Shown: one piece after another, positions 46,590-56,755 of the stretch
Numbering within the stretch: position 1 is the stretch's first letter
How the letters are laid out: the number at the start of each line of letters is the position of its first letter
Source of the DNA: an uncultured Halomonas sp.
GTDB lineage: Bacteria > Pseudomonadota > Gammaproteobacteria > Pseudomonadales > Halomonadaceae
DNA length: 64,000 bases
Assembly (NCBI RefSeq): GCF_946887195.1
Contig: NZ_CAMPKE010000007.1
Location: 1 to 64,000, forward strand
Direction: 5' to 3'
Translations under genes and position numbers: made by a program
The notes under the pieces: model-generated
Seen by the model: the letters and a program-made list of their open reading frames with translations, nothing else
Database searches by the model: none
What the model was told of the DNA's origin: nothing

Positions 46590-48281
46590 ATGTTTCAACT
46601 CACCCGTAGCGTCACCTGGCAGGCACTCGAGCGCCTGCGTCGCGAGACCGCCAACGACCGTATCCGCGACTACTTCACCAACGATGCGCAGCGCTTCGAG
46701 AAGATGAGCCTGCGCGTCGGCGGTCTGTTTCTCGATTACTCCAAACACCCGATCTCCGGTGCGGTGCTCGCCAGGCTGATCGAACTGGCCAACCACTCGG
46801 CCCTGGTGCAGCGCCGCGCGCAGATGTTCTCCGGCGACATCATCAACGTCACCGAGGACCGTCCGGTGCTGCACACCGCGCTGCGCAATCTCGGCGACGA
46901 GCCGGTGATGGTCGATGGCAAGGACGTGATGCCCGAGATCCAGCGTACCCGCGAGCAGATTCGCGCCTTTTCCGAGGCGGTACGCGACGGTAGCTGGAAG
47001 GGCTACAGCGGCAAACCGATCCGCGATGTCGTCAACATCGGTATCGGCGGCTCGGATCTGGGGCCCAACATGGCCTGCCGCGCCCTGCTCAAACATCGCC
47101 ATTCACAGCTCAGCTTCCATTTCGTCTCCAACGTCGATGGCGCGCATATCCAGAAGGTGCTGCGTAGCCTCGACCCCGCCACCACACTGTTCATCGTCTC
47201 GACCAAGACCTTTTCGACCCAGGAGACGCTGCTCAACGCCAAGACCGCGCGCCGCTGGTTCCTCGACAATGCCGGCGAGGACGCCGATATCGGCGCCCAT
47301 TTCATCGCCGCCTCGACCAACCGCAAGGCAGCGATGGCCTTCGGCATTCGCGAGGAGAACGTCTTCGAATTCTGGGCCTGGGTCGGTGGGCGCTACTCGA
47401 TGTGGTCGTCGATCGGCCTGCCGATTGCGCTATCGATCGGTTTCGAGGGCTTCATGGAACTGCTCGAAGGCGCCTACCAGATGGACCGCCACTTCATCGA
47501 AGCGCCGTTCGCCGAGAACATGCCGGTACTGATGGCGCTGATCGGCATCTGGTACATCAATTTCATCGGTGCCGAGACCCAGGCCATCGTGCCCTACGAT
47601 CAGGCGCTGCATCAGTTGCCGTCGTTCCTGCAGCAACTCGACATGGAATCCAACGGCAAGTCGGTGGATATCTTCGGCCATCCGGTCGATTACAAGACCG
47701 GGCCGATCGTCTGGGGCCAGACCGGCTCCAACGGCCAGCACGCGTTCTTCCAGTTGCTGCATCAGGGCACGCGCTACGTGCCGATCGATTTCATCGCCTC
47801 ACTGAAGCCCGAGCCCGGCGTCGAGGAGCATCACTTCGCCCTGCTCACCAACATGCTCGCCCAGGCCAACGCCTTCATGGAGGGTAGCCAGGGAGTGAGC
47901 GACGACAGTCAGCTCGATCCGTATAGCTGCCCCGGCAACCGCCCTTCCAGCACCTTGCTGCTCGACGAACTGACACCGCGCAATCTCGGCGCGCTGATCG
48001 CACTCTACGAGCACAAGGTGTTCGTCCAGGGCGTGATCTGGAACATCAACTCCTTCGATCAGTGGGGCGTACAACTCGGCAAACGCATCGCCGGCGAGAT
48101 CAGCGAACGCATCGATGAGCGCACTCAGGATTTCGACGCCTCGACCCAAGGGCTTCTCGCGTTGGTACGCAGTCACTTCCCCGCGCATCAATCGCCCCGC
48201 CAGGGTGCACCCGATGAGCGCGGAAAAAACAGCAAGCCATCGAAACGCAAAGCTACAGCCAGCAAGGATCAGGGCCAATGA
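46590..48281 (+). CDS. pgi: Glucose-6-phosphate isomerase
   Basis: A 563-residue isomerase of glucose 6-phosphate and fructose 6-phosphate. The phosphate-binding segments are VNIGIGGSDLGPNMACRAL and STKTFSTQETL; the catalytic Glu is in MESNGKSV, the His in GSNGQHAFFQLLHQG, and the Lys in FDQWGVQLGK. AGGGA precedes the ATG at 46590. The C-terminal tail is basic (GKNSKPSKRKATASK). It follows the AKR gene by 125 nt and overlaps the fructokinase gene by four. Confidence 0.96.
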   Translation: MFQLTRSVTWQALERLRRETANDRIRDYFTNDAQRFEKMSLRVGGLFLDYSKHPISGAVLARLIELANHSALVQRRAQMFSGDIINVTEDRPVLHTALRNLGDEPVMVDGKDVMPEIQRTREQIRAFSEAVRDGSWKGYSGKPIRDVVNIGIGGSDLGPNMACRALLKHRHSQLSFHFVSNVDGAHIQKVLRSLDPATTLFIVSTKTFSTQETLLNAKTARRWFLDNAGEDADIGAHFIAASTNRKAAMAFGIREENVFEFWAWVGGRYSMWSSIGLPIALSIGFEGFMELLEGAYQMDRHFIEAPFAENMPVLMALIGIWYINFIGAETQAIVPYDQALHQLPSFLQQLDMESNGKSVDIFGHPVDYKTGPIVWGQTGSNGQHAFFQLLHQGTRYVPIDFIASLKPEPGVEEHHFALLTNMLAQANAFMEGSQGVSDDSQLDPYSCPGNRPSSTLLLDELTPRNLGALIALYEHKVFVQGVIWNINSFDQWGVQLGKRIAGEISERIDERTQDFDASTQGLLALVRSHFPAHQSPRQGAPDERGKNSKPSKRKATASKDQGQ

Positions 48282-49246
48282 CTCCGCTCATCGCCTTCGG
48301 CGAGGCGCTCGTCGATATGCTCTCCAGCCGCCTGGGCGATACCAGCGCGCCGGAAACCTTCACCCCCTATGCCGGTGGTGCACCGGCCAATGTCGCGGTG
48401 GCCTGCGCGCGCCTCGGCGTGCCCAGCCGCTTTCTCGGCATGGTCGGCGCCGATCGTTTCGGACGCTTTCTGATCGATGAACTGCACGCGCATGGTGTCG
48501 ATATCTCGGGCGTAGTGAGCACCGATCAGGCACGTACCGCGCTGGCCTTCGTCTCGCGAGACGCTGCCGGCGAGCGCACCTTCGACTTCTATCGCCCACC
48601 GGCGGCCGACCTGCTCTACCGCCTCGAACATTTGCCGGCTGGCATCTTCGCCAAGCCCGCCATCGTGCATCTGTGCAGCAACAGCCTGACCGAAGACGCC
48701 ATCGCCGAGACCACGCTAGCGCTTGCCGAGCTCGCCAATCGCTCGGCAAGCCTGGTCAGCGTCGATGCCAACCTGCGCGACAATCTATGGCCGGGCGGTC
48801 AAATCGATACCAGCCGCGTCACGGCGCTGCTCGATCGTGCCCAGTTGCTCAAATTGTCACGCGAGGAAGTCGAGGCGCTGCGCGGCGATCATGCGAGCGA
48901 TGCCTGGCTCAGCCAGCGCCTGGCTGCCGGGGTGCGGCTGATCGTGATTACCGATGGTCCCAATCCGGTGGCAGTGCTGAGGCCCGGTCAATACCTCGAG
49001 ATCGTGCCACCGGCGGTCAAGGCCGTGGACACCACGGCCGGCGGCGACGCCTTCATCGGCGGGCTGCTGGCGATGCTCGCCGAGGCCGATGTCGATGCGA
49101 CCACGTTCGCCGACTGGTGTGGCAATCCCGAAGACCTGCAACGTGCGGTGGAGATCGCCTGCCGCTGCGGCGCGCATGCCGTCACCCGCCCCGGAGCCTA
49201 TGCGGCCCTTCCCTCGCGGGAGGATCTGAGCGCACTGCGCCGCTAG
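48278..49246 (+). CDS. PfkB-family carbohydrate kinase, probable fructokinase
   Basis: A 322-residue kinase. The first PfkB signature region is YAGGAPANVAVACARLGVPSRFLG and the second DTTAGGDAFIGGLL, in which Asp is the catalytic base. The start ITPLIAFGEALVDML is typical of fructokinases. Placed after pgi, it allows fructose to enter as fructose 6-phosphate and be routed through isomerisation to 6-phosphogluconate. 2-Keto-3-deoxygluconate kinase is the main alternative. Confidence 0.88.
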   Translation: MTPLIAFGEALVDMLSSRLGDTSAPETFTPYAGGAPANVAVACARLGVPSRFLGMVGADRFGRFLIDELHAHGVDISGVVSTDQARTALAFVSRDAAGERTFDFYRPPAADLLYRLEHLPAGIFAKPAIVHLCSNSLTEDAIAETTLALAELANRSASLVSVDANLRDNLWPGGQIDTSRVTALLDRAQLLKLSREEVEALRGDHASDAWLSQRLAAGVRLIVITDGPNPVAVLRPGQYLEIVPPAVKAVDTTAGGDAFIGGLLAMLAEADVDATTFADWCGNPEDLQRAVEIACRCGAHAVTRPGAYAALPSREDLSALRR

Positions 49247-49258
49247 GCAGACCGCGAA

Positions 49259-50173
49259 TCAGGCGCTCCACCACAGCCCCACGTCGAGCGTGGCCAGCGT
49301 CAGCAATAGCACCGCGACCTGCATCGCCATCAGACGCAATAGATGCGTGCGATCACCCTGCAGGTCGCCGGCCTCGAGCCGCCACAGCCCCACCGCCAGC
49401 CATAGCGCCGGCAGCGCCAGTGCCAAGGCCGGCCATAGCGTATTCGGCAGCCCACCCAGCATCAGGCCGCTAGCCAGCACGGCGAAGGCCAGCACATTGA
49501 GCAGCGCCGCGACCCTGGCCGCATGACCCGGCCCCAATGCGATGGCCAGGTGACGACGCCCCACGCGCCGGTCGGCATCGATGTCCGGCAACTGATTGAC
49601 CAATAGCAGCGCGCTGACCAGCAACAGCGGCAGCGGCATCGCCACCAGCACGGGCATGCTCAACCGCCCGCTGACCGCCCAATGGGCGCCGAGCCCCATC
49701 AGCGGACCGAAGCCCAATCCCGGCGCCAGCAGGCAGAGTAGCGGCCGACGTACGATCCAGCCGCTGTAGGCAACTACCAACGCCAGGCCGGCAATGCCGA
49801 ATCCCAGCATTGCCGGCCCACGCTGCAGCAGGAAATACGCACCGATGGCCAAGGTGATCAGAAGGCAGCCCAGCGCCGAGGAAGCCACCAGCGGCGCTGC
49901 CTCGGGGCAGGCCGGTAGCACCCCGCTGCCGCCCGAGAAGGGGGTGCGCCGGGTCAGCGCATCGAGGCCGCTGCGAAAGTCGTGATACTCATTGAGCAGA
50001 TTGGCCGCGGCATGTGCCGATACGCTGCCGCCCAGCACCAGCAGCGTATCGGTCACGCCCGGCGCGAGCCCCGCCGCCAACGCCGCGGTCACGCCGAGCA
50101 GTGCGCATAACGGCGCCAGTAACAGAAATGGTGGGCGCGTGGCTTGCACGCAGGCGAGCAGCTTGGCGGCCAT
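49259..50173 (-). CDS. UbiA-family prenyltransferase
   Basis: A 304-residue integral membrane protein with about eight transmembrane helices. The first Asp-rich motif is NLLNEYHDFRSGLDAL and the second NQLPDIDADRRVGRRHLAI; both bind prenyl-diphosphate-Mg. It is nearest in pattern to MenA-like enzymes, but no menaquinone genes are nearby and the acceptor is uncertain. It lies 12 nt from the convergent fructokinase gene. Confidence 0.85.
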   Translation of the reverse strand: MAAKLLACVQATRPPFLLLAPLCALLGVTAALAAGLAPGVTDTLLVLGGSVSAHAAANLLNEYHDFRSGLDALTRRTPFSGGSGVLPACPEAAPLVASSALGCLLITLAIGAYFLLQRGPAMLGFGIAGLALVVAYSGWIVRRPLLCLLAPGLGFGPLMGLGAHWAVSGRLSMPVLVAMPLPLLLVSALLLVNQLPDIDADRRVGRRHLAIALGPGHAARVAALLNVLAFAVLASGLMLGGLPNTLWPALALALPALWLAVGLWRLEAGDLQGDRTHLLRLMAMQVAVLLLTLATLDVGLWWSA

Positions 50174-50210
50174 GATGGGCCCGGGCCAGTCGTGATGGAG
50201 GCTTGCCGGA

Positions 50211-50882
50211 TCAGGCCCGGCGCAGGCGCTGCGGCAGCCAGGCGGCGATATCGGCGATCTGTTCGGGGCACAGCGAATGCGCCATCGGGTAGCTGCGGTA
50301 ATTTGCCGCCAGGCCCATGGCCTTGGCGCGCTCGTAGCCTTCGCGACCCAGCGCCTCGGGCACCACCGGGTCGTGAGTGCCGTGATGCACCTCGACGCTC
50401 AGCTCACGATTGGCGGGCGAAAGCGCAATGCTCCCCGCCGTGGCGAAATAGGTCGACATCGCCAGCAACCCGGCCAACAGCTCGGGATAACTCAGTGCCG
50501 CCTGGTAGGCCACCGCGCCACCCTGCGAAAAGCCGGCGATGACGATACGCCGGCTGTCGATGCCGGCAGCGCGCTGTTCGTCGATCAGTGCATGCACCCG
50601 CTCGGCCGATATCTTCAATTGAACCTCGTCGACCCGACGATCCAGATTCATCTCCAGGATGTCGTACCAGGATGGCATCGCCATGCCGCCGTTGACGGTC
50701 ACCGGCCGGCTCGGCGCATGCGGCAGCACGAAGCGCACCGCCATGTCGGCGGGCAGATGCAGTGCCGGAACCAGCGGCTCGAAATCATGACCATCGGCCC
50801 CCAACCCATGCAGCAGAATCACCGCGGCATCGGCCGGGCGGCCATTGGCGGGCTCGATGATCAGGGGCTTGGATTCGGACAT
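50211..50882 (-). CDS. Carboxylesterase / phospholipase (YpfH/EstB-type alpha/beta hydrolase)
   Basis: A 223-residue hydrolase. The opening [22 protein letters not shown] has the oxyanion-hole HGLG. The catalytic Ser is in [14 protein letters not shown]; the Asp and His are in [10 protein letters not shown] and [33 protein letters not shown] is the acyl-protein-thioesterase-like strap typical of carboxylesterase 2. It hydrolyses short-chain esters in the cytoplasm. Confidence 0.93.
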   Translation of the reverse strand: MSESKPLIIEPANGRPADAAVILLHGLGADGHDFEPLVPALHLPADMAVRFVLPHAPSRPVTVNGGMAMPSWYDILEMNLDRRVDEVQLKISAERVHALIDEQRAAGIDSRRIVIAGFSQGGAVAYQAALSYPELLAGLLAMSTYFATAGSIALSPANRELSVEVHHGTHDPVVPEALGREGYERAKAMGLAANYRSYPMAHSLCPEQIADIAAWLPQRLRRA

Positions 50883-50943
50883 ACGAAGCGTTCCTTGATG
50901 AAGAAGTGGCTAGCCGATGAGTCTACCCTGACGCCGCAGTGCC

Positions 50944-52713
50944 TTAAAATGGCCAGAATAGCGGAATCAACGTCAAGGCAATTATCCCGACCAGTAGGTT
51001 GAGCAACCCGCCCACCCGTGCGAAGTCGCCGAAGCGATAACCGCCCGGGCCATAGACCATCAGGTTGGTCTGATAGCCGATCGGGGTGAGAAAGCTCGAC
51101 GAGGCGGCGAACATCACCGCGATGGCGAATGGCATGACGCTGACGCCCAGGCTCTCGGCGCTGGCGGTGACGATGGGGAAACTGATCACCGCCGCCGCGT
51201 TGTTGGTCACCACCTCGGTCAGCAGCGCGACCATGATGTAGGCGCCAACCAATAGCAGGTAAGGCTCGTTACCGGCCAGCGAAAGCGCCTGGCCGGCGAT
51301 CATCGAAGCCGCACCGGAGCTTTCCAGCGCCGCGCCAAGGCCGAACGAGGCGGCAATGGTCAACAGCACCTGAGTGTCCAGCCCGCGCTTGGCGGCGCCG
51401 ATCGTGCAGCAGCCGGTGAGTATCGCCAGCGCCGCACCGGCCATTACCGCATTGAGAATGCTGACGACGCCGAACGTCGCCAACGCCACCACGCCGCCGA
51501 GTATGCTCCAGGCCAGCCAGGCCTTCTCATGATTGGGGCGCGCCTGGCCGTTGACCTGGCTGATCAGCAGGAAATCCCGCGATTGGCGATGACGTTCGAT
51601 GAACGGCGGGCGCGTCTCCAATAGCAGTACGTCGGCGGGCTGCAGACGAATCTGCCCCAGATTGCCGGCGACCCGCTCGCCATGGCGGCATACCGCCAGC
51701 ACGGCGGCGCCGTACAGCGTACGAAAATGCCCTTCGCGAATGCGCTGACCGATGAACTGGCACTGATCGGAGACCACCGCCTCGACCAGACGCCGCTCGC
51801 GGTAATCCTTGTTGAGGCTCGACTCGCCCAGCGTAGAGGGCTGCAGACCGCGGATCTGCTGTAGCTCGATGGCCGCCTCGGTCGTGCCGGCGAATACCAG
51901 TCGGTCACCGCCCTTGAGACGCTCGCCGGGGCCGACCACACTGACGATATTGCCGGCACGCTCGATCTCGACCAGGAAGAGGCCATTCAGGTGTCGCAGG
52001 CCGGCCTGCTGCACGGTCTTGTCGACGATCGGCCCATCCGCGGCGACTTCCATCTCGATCGTGAATTCACGCGGGTTGTCGAAGGCCTGAGCCAGGCCGC
52101 GCCGCTCGGGTAACAGCCAGCGACTGGCCAGCAGCAGGTAGGCCAGCCCGGCCAACGCGACCGGCACGCCGACCCAGGCGATGTCGAACAGCCCCAGCTC
52201 CAGTTCGGGGTAGTTATCGCCAAGCAGCCCGCTGACGACCAGATTGGTGCTGGTACCCATCAGCGAACAGGTGCCGCCGAGAATCGTGGCGAAGCTGAGC
52301 GGCATCAGGAAGCGGTGCACCGGCAGCCCGAGCCTGCGGCTCCAGGACATCACGGCGGGAATGTAGGTCGCCACGACCGGCGTGTTGTTGATGAAGGCAC
52401 TGATTGCCGCAACCGGGATCAGCAGCCGCGTCTGAGCGGCGGTTTCGCCGCGGGGCCGCCCCAGCACGTAGCGGATGATGATATCGATGCCGCCGGTTTC
52501 GCGAATGCTGACGACCAGCACGTACATGAAGGCAACGGTGAACAGGCCACTGTTGGAGAAGCCGCTCAGTGCCTGCTCGGCGTCGATGACGCCTAGCGTC
52601 AACAACCACACCACACCGCCCAGCAGGATGATGTCGGGGCCAATGCGCGTCGTCGCCATCAGCACAAAGACGACCGTGACGGTGGCTAACGTGATCCAGA
52701 CATCGAAGGGCAT
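50944..52713 (-). CDS. SLC13/DASS-type permease with TrkA-C (RCK_C) domains
   Basis: A 589-residue transporter. N-terminal and C-terminal transmembrane blocks (about residues 1-190 and 390-589) carry [19 protein letters not shown] and [17 protein letters not shown], the paired NNTP/NNAA substrate-site loops of the SLC13/CitT fold. The central part holds two RCK_C domains with [19 protein letters not shown] and [12 protein letters not shown] 52713 follows GGGA; an in-frame TTG at 52728 is less likely. The substrate is probably sulfate or a dicarboxylate. Confidence 0.88.
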   Translation of the reverse strand: MPFDVWITLATVTVVFVLMATTRIGPDIILLGGVVWLLTLGVIDAEQALSGFSNSGLFTVAFMYVLVVSIRETGGIDIIIRYVLGRPRGETAAQTRLLIPVAAISAFINNTPVVATYIPAVMSWSRRLGLPVHRFLMPLSFATILGGTCSLMGTSTNLVVSGLLGDNYPELELGLFDIAWVGVPVALAGLAYLLLASRWLLPERRGLAQAFDNPREFTIEMEVAADGPIVDKTVQQAGLRHLNGLFLVEIERAGNIVSVVGPGERLKGGDRLVFAGTTEAAIELQQIRGLQPSTLGESSLNKDYRERRLVEAVVSDQCQFIGQRIREGHFRTLYGAAVLAVCRHGERVAGNLGQIRLQPADVLLLETRPPFIERHRQSRDFLLISQVNGQARPNHEKAWLAWSILGGVVALATFGVVSILNAVMAGAALAILTGCCTIGAAKRGLDTQVLLTIAASFGLGAALESSGAASMIAGQALSLAGNEPYLLLVGAYIMVALLTEVVTNNAAAVISFPIVTASAESLGVSVMPFAIAVMFAASSSFLTPIGYQTNLMVYGPGGYRFGDFARVGGLLNLLVGIIALTLIPLFWPF

Positions 52714-52815
52714 GGCGGTCCCGCGCAAGAGAGTTACCTGCGCATTCTGACCGCCAATTCATATTCTCTGAAGTTATTTGTAGAAATTTAACTAGGCCAA
52801 AATAGCATATTCGAC

Positions 52816-54873
52816 TCAACTGCTCACCGGCCGGGCGCCTCCGAGCCCCCACGGCGCATGGAGAGACTGTACAGGCATGTCCCACGCGCTCTCCCTGGAC
52901 GGTAGCAGGCTCTCATCGTCCGCCGCTTGCGGCTCGATGGCCGGCGGCGCCTGCTCGAGCACTGCCAGGCGGTTCATCACATCGGGCGGGCATACCTCGG
53001 CGGGAATGCATAGCAGCCCATGGCGGCGCAGCCACTTGCCCGCCCTCAAGCTACTGGTGAAGCGTACCAGCGGTGCCGCGGCGACCATGCCCAGCAGCAC
53101 CGGCATCAGCCACCAGAAGAACAGCGGCGCATAGTAGTAACTGATACCGCCCCACACCAGCCCGAGCAGCGTCATCGCGCCGGTACGCCGCCAGGCCACG
53201 CGCCAGGCGATCAGGCGCCCGACCCGCGAGCCAGTGCTCCAGGAGACCGTACGGCCCATCAGCACGCTGATCACGAACCAGGCGTGAAAGGCCATCATCA
53301 GCGGCGCGATCAGAACCGAGAAGGCGATTTCGAGCAGCGCGCTGATGGCCAGCTTGAAGCCGCCACCGAACTCCCGGCGGCGCTGGAAGAGCGTGACCAG
53401 AATGCCCAGCAGCTTGGGGAAAATCAGCATGATCACGGTGATCACCAGCAGCGAGGCGATCATCGCGACCCGTGACTCCGGCCATTCGGGAAACAGCTGA
53501 TAGCCTTCGGCGAAGAACTGCACCTTGGCCACCGCACGAACCACGGCATCCACCGTGCTCAGCGCCAGCATCGTCAGCCACAGCAGCGAGGCCATGTAGG
53601 CCAAGGCGCCCAACAGGAAATGCAGGCGATTGATCGGATGCAGCCCGGAAGCGAACAGCAGCCGCAAATGCTGCATATTGCCCTGACACCAGCGCCGGTC
53701 GCGTTTGGCGTAGTCGAGCATGTTGCCGGGCAACTCCTCGTAACTCTCCTCCACCCCGGCATGCAAACGCACTTCCCAGCCGGCACGGCGCAACATGGCC
53801 GCCTCGACGAAGTCGTGACTGAGGATCTCGCCGCCCAGCGGCGCCTTGCCGGGCAGCGATGGCAGCCCGCAGTGCTCGACGAAAGCCGAAATCCGAATGA
53901 TCGCGTTATGCCCCCAGTAATTGGCGGTATCGCCCTGCCAGACGCTCTGGCCGGCCGCCAGCATCGGGCTGTAGAGCGTCGCGGCGAACTGCAGGAAACG
54001 CCCGAACAGGGTATCGGAGCGTGTCGGCAGCGGCACGGTCTGTAGCAGCGCCAAGCGTGGGTTGGCCTGCATCGATGCCGCCAGACGCACCAGCGTACGC
54101 CCGCCCATGACGCTATCGGCGTCCAGCACGATCATGCTTTCGTAATGCCGCCCCCAACGGCTGCAGAATTCGGCGAGATTGCCGACCTTGCGGCCGATGT
54201 TGCGCTCGCGATGTCGGTAGTAGACGGCCAGATCCGGGGCTAGCCGCTTGCGCAGCGCGCGGGCCGCCAGGTGCTCGTTGGCGGCCACCTCGGCATCGGT
54301 GGTATCGCTGAGCAGGTAGACATCGAAGGCTGCGGCCTTGCCGGTATCGATCAGCGAGCGGCAGGTCGCCTCGAGCCCGGCGATCACCCGCTCGGTCTCC
54401 TCGTTGTAGACCGGCATCACCAGGGCGATGCGGCGGTCGGGGTCGAGGGTTTCGTCGAGCGGGCGTGCGCGTCGCAGCGTCAGTGGGTCGCGCTTGAACG
54501 CCACCACCAGAAAGCCGGCAATGCCGGTCCAGAAAGATACCGCCAGCCAGGCGAACATCACCACGAACAGCACTTCGATCGACAACTCGAGCACGGTAAG
54601 ACCGTTGGCGCGCAGAATATCGAACATCATGTAGGCACCCTGCCAACTGGTCAGCAGCGCCAGGGTGAAAAACACCAATCGGCGCAGCCCCAGAAGCGGC
54701 ATGCGCAGGGCAGGAGGTGTCGCTTGGGGCCCACCGGGCGAAGGCCCATCCTGCTGCCGAGGCTCGTCATGGGTAGGGGCGACTGGCTCGCCGCCCATGC
54801 TGGGCTTGCCATTCATGGTGGCGTCTCTCACGGCACTCATGGACGATTCGCGGCGATCGTATTCATAAGGCAT
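52816..54873 (-). CDS. opgH: Osmoregulated periplasmic glucan glucosyltransferase OpgH
   Basis: A 685-residue inner-membrane family 2 glycosyltransferase that polymerises the beta-1,2-glucan backbone from UDP-glucose. The GT domain shows LVMPVYNEETERVIAGLEAT, LLSDTTDAEV, the metal-site ASMIVLDADSVMGG-type segment (SMIVLDADSVM), and the acceptor motif RDRRWCQGNMQHLRLL (QxxRW-like). About eight transmembrane helices flank it. Its ATG lies 11 nt inside the opgG end. Confidence 0.96.
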   Translation of the reverse strand: MPYEYDRRESSMSAVRDATMNGKPSMGGEPVAPTHDEPRQQDGPSPGGPQATPPALRMPLLGLRRLVFFTLALLTSWQGAYMMFDILRANGLTVLELSIEVLFVVMFAWLAVSFWTGIAGFLVVAFKRDPLTLRRARPLDETLDPDRRIALVMPVYNEETERVIAGLEATCRSLIDTGKAAAFDVYLLSDTTDAEVAANEHLAARALRKRLAPDLAVYYRHRERNIGRKVGNLAEFCSRWGRHYESMIVLDADSVMGGRTLVRLAASMQANPRLALLQTVPLPTRSDTLFGRFLQFAATLYSPMLAAGQSVWQGDTANYWGHNAIIRISAFVEHCGLPSLPGKAPLGGEILSHDFVEAAMLRRAGWEVRLHAGVEESYEELPGNMLDYAKRDRRWCQGNMQHLRLLFASGLHPINRLHFLLGALAYMASLLWLTMLALSTVDAVVRAVAKVQFFAEGYQLFPEWPESRVAMIASLLVITVIMLIFPKLLGILVTLFQRRREFGGGFKLAISALLEIAFSVLIAPLMMAFHAWFVISVLMGRTVSWSTGSRVGRLIAWRVAWRRTGAMTLLGLVWGGISYYYAPLFFWWLMPVLLGMVAAAPLVRFTSSLRAGKWLRRHGLLCIPAEVCPPDVMNRLAVLEQAPPAIEPQAADDESLLPSRESAWDMPVQSLHAPWGLGGARPVSS

Positions 54874-56620
54874 CGGGATTCCATATGTAACTCCAGGTTT
54901 CAGTCAGCGTTTGACCGCGCAACGCGAGGCTCAATTGCATATCCGCCAACTGCCCATCCTGCGGTACCAGCTTGAAGGAAGCCCGCCAGGTCTTGTCATC
55001 CGGCAGCTTGTACACCTTGATGTCTTTTATTTCACCGGTCGACGTGGTTATCGTCGCCTGGACCGGCTGGGTCGGGTCCAGGCCAGCGAGAGCGCCGCCC
55101 TTGAAACCGACGACGAACTGGCGCAGGGCATCGGGACCGGGAGGTTCGGCCGCATCGGGGTCGGCCCCCCAGCCAGTGCGGGTGCGAATCACCCGACCCA
55201 AGCGGTGCTCGGCCAGCGGCTCCCCATGCGTCGACAGGCGATAGACGTAGCGGCGCGATTCGCCGGCACGAAACGGCGCATCGGGAACCCAGTAAGCGAC
55301 GATATTGTCGTGAATCTCCGACTCGGTGGGAATCTCGACGAGTTCGACACCGCCCTCGCCCCAATCGCCATCGACAGGATCGACCCAGAAGCTCGGGCGC
55401 TGGTGATAATCGGCTTCGACATCGAGATAATGCTCGAAGTCCCGATCGCGCTGCATCAGGCCAAAACCGAGGGGTTTCGTGTCGCGCAGTTGGGTCACGC
55501 TGAGTGCCGGCGGATTGGACAGCGGTCGGCGGATCCATTGGCCGCCGGAGGTATGCATCAGCAGGCCGTCCGAATCATGTACCTCGGGGCGGAAATCGTC
55601 ATGAGCGCCCGAGCTATTCTCGCCATGCAGGAACATGCTGGTCAATGGAGCCACTCCCAGCTTATCGACATTGTTGCGTGCGAATAATCTGGCCTCGATA
55701 TCCATGACGACATGGTTGCCGGCGTGCACGACGAAGCGGTAAGCGCCGGTCACCGAGGGGCTGTCGAGCAACGCGAACAAGGTCATTTGCGTGGCATTGG
55801 GCTCGGGGCGCACCAGCCAATATTCGCGAAACGAGGGGAACTCCTCTCCATCCGGTGTTGCCGTATCCACCGCCAGACCGCGCGCCGAAAGGCCATAGTT
55901 CTGGCCGCGTCCGACCATGCGGAAATACGACGCACCGAGAAACACCGCGAATTCATCCTTGTAGTCGGGAGTATTCAACGGGTAGTGCAGCCGGAAGCCG
56001 GCAAAGCCGAGTTTTGCGGGATCGATAGTGGCCAGCGCATCGTGCACCGCGGTGGTTTCGCCATCATAGCGGAACATGTTGGGCGTGAAGCGCAACTCCT
56101 CGACCTGCCCATCGTGCAGCACGTGGATATCGATCGGATGATCATAGAGAAAGCCGGGATGGAAGAACTGCACCTCGAACAACCGCTCACCGCGCCACAG
56201 GGCATTTTCCTGGCGAAAACGGATATTGCGATAGTCGTTATAGCTCAAGTTGGCCACGGACTCGGGCAACGGTGACTGCGGCGCCTTGTACGGCTTGCCG
56301 GCAAGCTGGCGGGCCTGTTCGGTGACGTGCTCGAACAGCGCCGCGGGCGTCCAGTCCTGACGCGGCTCAGGTTGCGGCGGTGGCTGCCCCGCTTGCTGCT
56401 GCCCGGTCTGTTGCTGCCCGGTCTGTTGCTGCCCGGTCTGTTGCTGCCCGGTCTGCTGCTGCGCCTCGGCAGGTTCGGCGCCGGTCGCGGGGGTGGCCGC
56501 CGCTGGGGGCGTCTCTGCGGGCGCGGCCTCCTGTTGCTGCCCAGCGGGCGTTTCCTGAGCCTCGGCCAGACCGATACCGCAAGCTAGCCCTAACACCACC
56601 AAGCATCGCCACACTTTCAT
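54863..56620 (-). CDS. opgG: Glucans biosynthesis protein OpgG with a repeat-rich N-terminal linker
   Basis: A 585-residue periplasmic protein. The signal peptide ends near residue 21 (AEA). A linker rich in Gln, Ala, Pro and Glu spans about residues 22-90 and includes five QQTGQ-type units. The OpgG domain starts PAALFEHVTEQARQLAGKPY and continues with YNDYRNIRFRQENALWRG, LFEVQFFHPGFLYDHPIDI and SFWVDPVDGDWGEGGVELVEIPTESEIHDNIVAYW. It is required for beta-1,6 branching of the glucan. The typical E. coli protein (511) lacks such a linker. Confidence 0.95.
   Translation of the reverse strand: MKVWRCLVVLGLACGIGLAEAQETPAGQQQEAAPAETPPAAATPATGAEPAEAQQQTGQQQTGQQQTGQQQTGQQQAGQPPPQPEPRQDWTPAALFEHVTEQARQLAGKPYKAPQSPLPESVANLSYNDYRNIRFRQENALWRGERLFEVQFFHPGFLYDHPIDIHVLHDGQVEELRFTPNMFRYDGETTAVHDALATIDPAKLGFAGFRLHYPLNTPDYKDEFAVFLGASYFRMVGRGQNYGLSARGLAVDTATPDGEEFPSFREYWLVRPEPNATQMTLFALLDSPSVTGAYRFVVHAGNHVVMDIEARLFARNNVDKLGVAPLTSMFLHGENSSGAHDDFRPEVHDSDGLLMHTSGGQWIRRPLSNPPALSVTQLRDTKPLGFGLMQRDRDFEHYLDVEADYHQRPSFWVDPVDGDWGEGGVELVEIPTESEIHDNIVAYWVPDAPFRAGESRRYVYRLSTHGEPLAEHRLGRVIRTRTGWGADPDAAEPPGPDALRQFVVGFKGGALAGLDPTQPVQATITTSTGEIKDIKVYKLPDDKTWRASFKLVPQDGQLADMQLSLALRGQTLTETWSYIWNPDAL
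56396..56455. repeat. Four tandem 15-bp repeats in opgG
   Basis: The unit TTGCTGCCCGGTCTG occurs three times exactly (56411-56455), and a fourth copy at 56396-56410 differs only in its first base. The flanks continue as partial copies. The unit length is a multiple of three, so copy-number change would lengthen or shorten the Gln/Thr/Gly linker in five-residue steps without a frameshift. Confidence 0.9.
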
Positions 56621-56755
56621 GTGTCTACCTCATTCCTTATAAACATTGCGACCCTTTTCGTTCACCGCACTTGCTACTTCGTCGCGCTACTACTATTCGC
56701 CGCCCCACTACTATAGCGTTCTCGTTGTGACTGCGCGCTCTTCTAGCCAAGCGGC

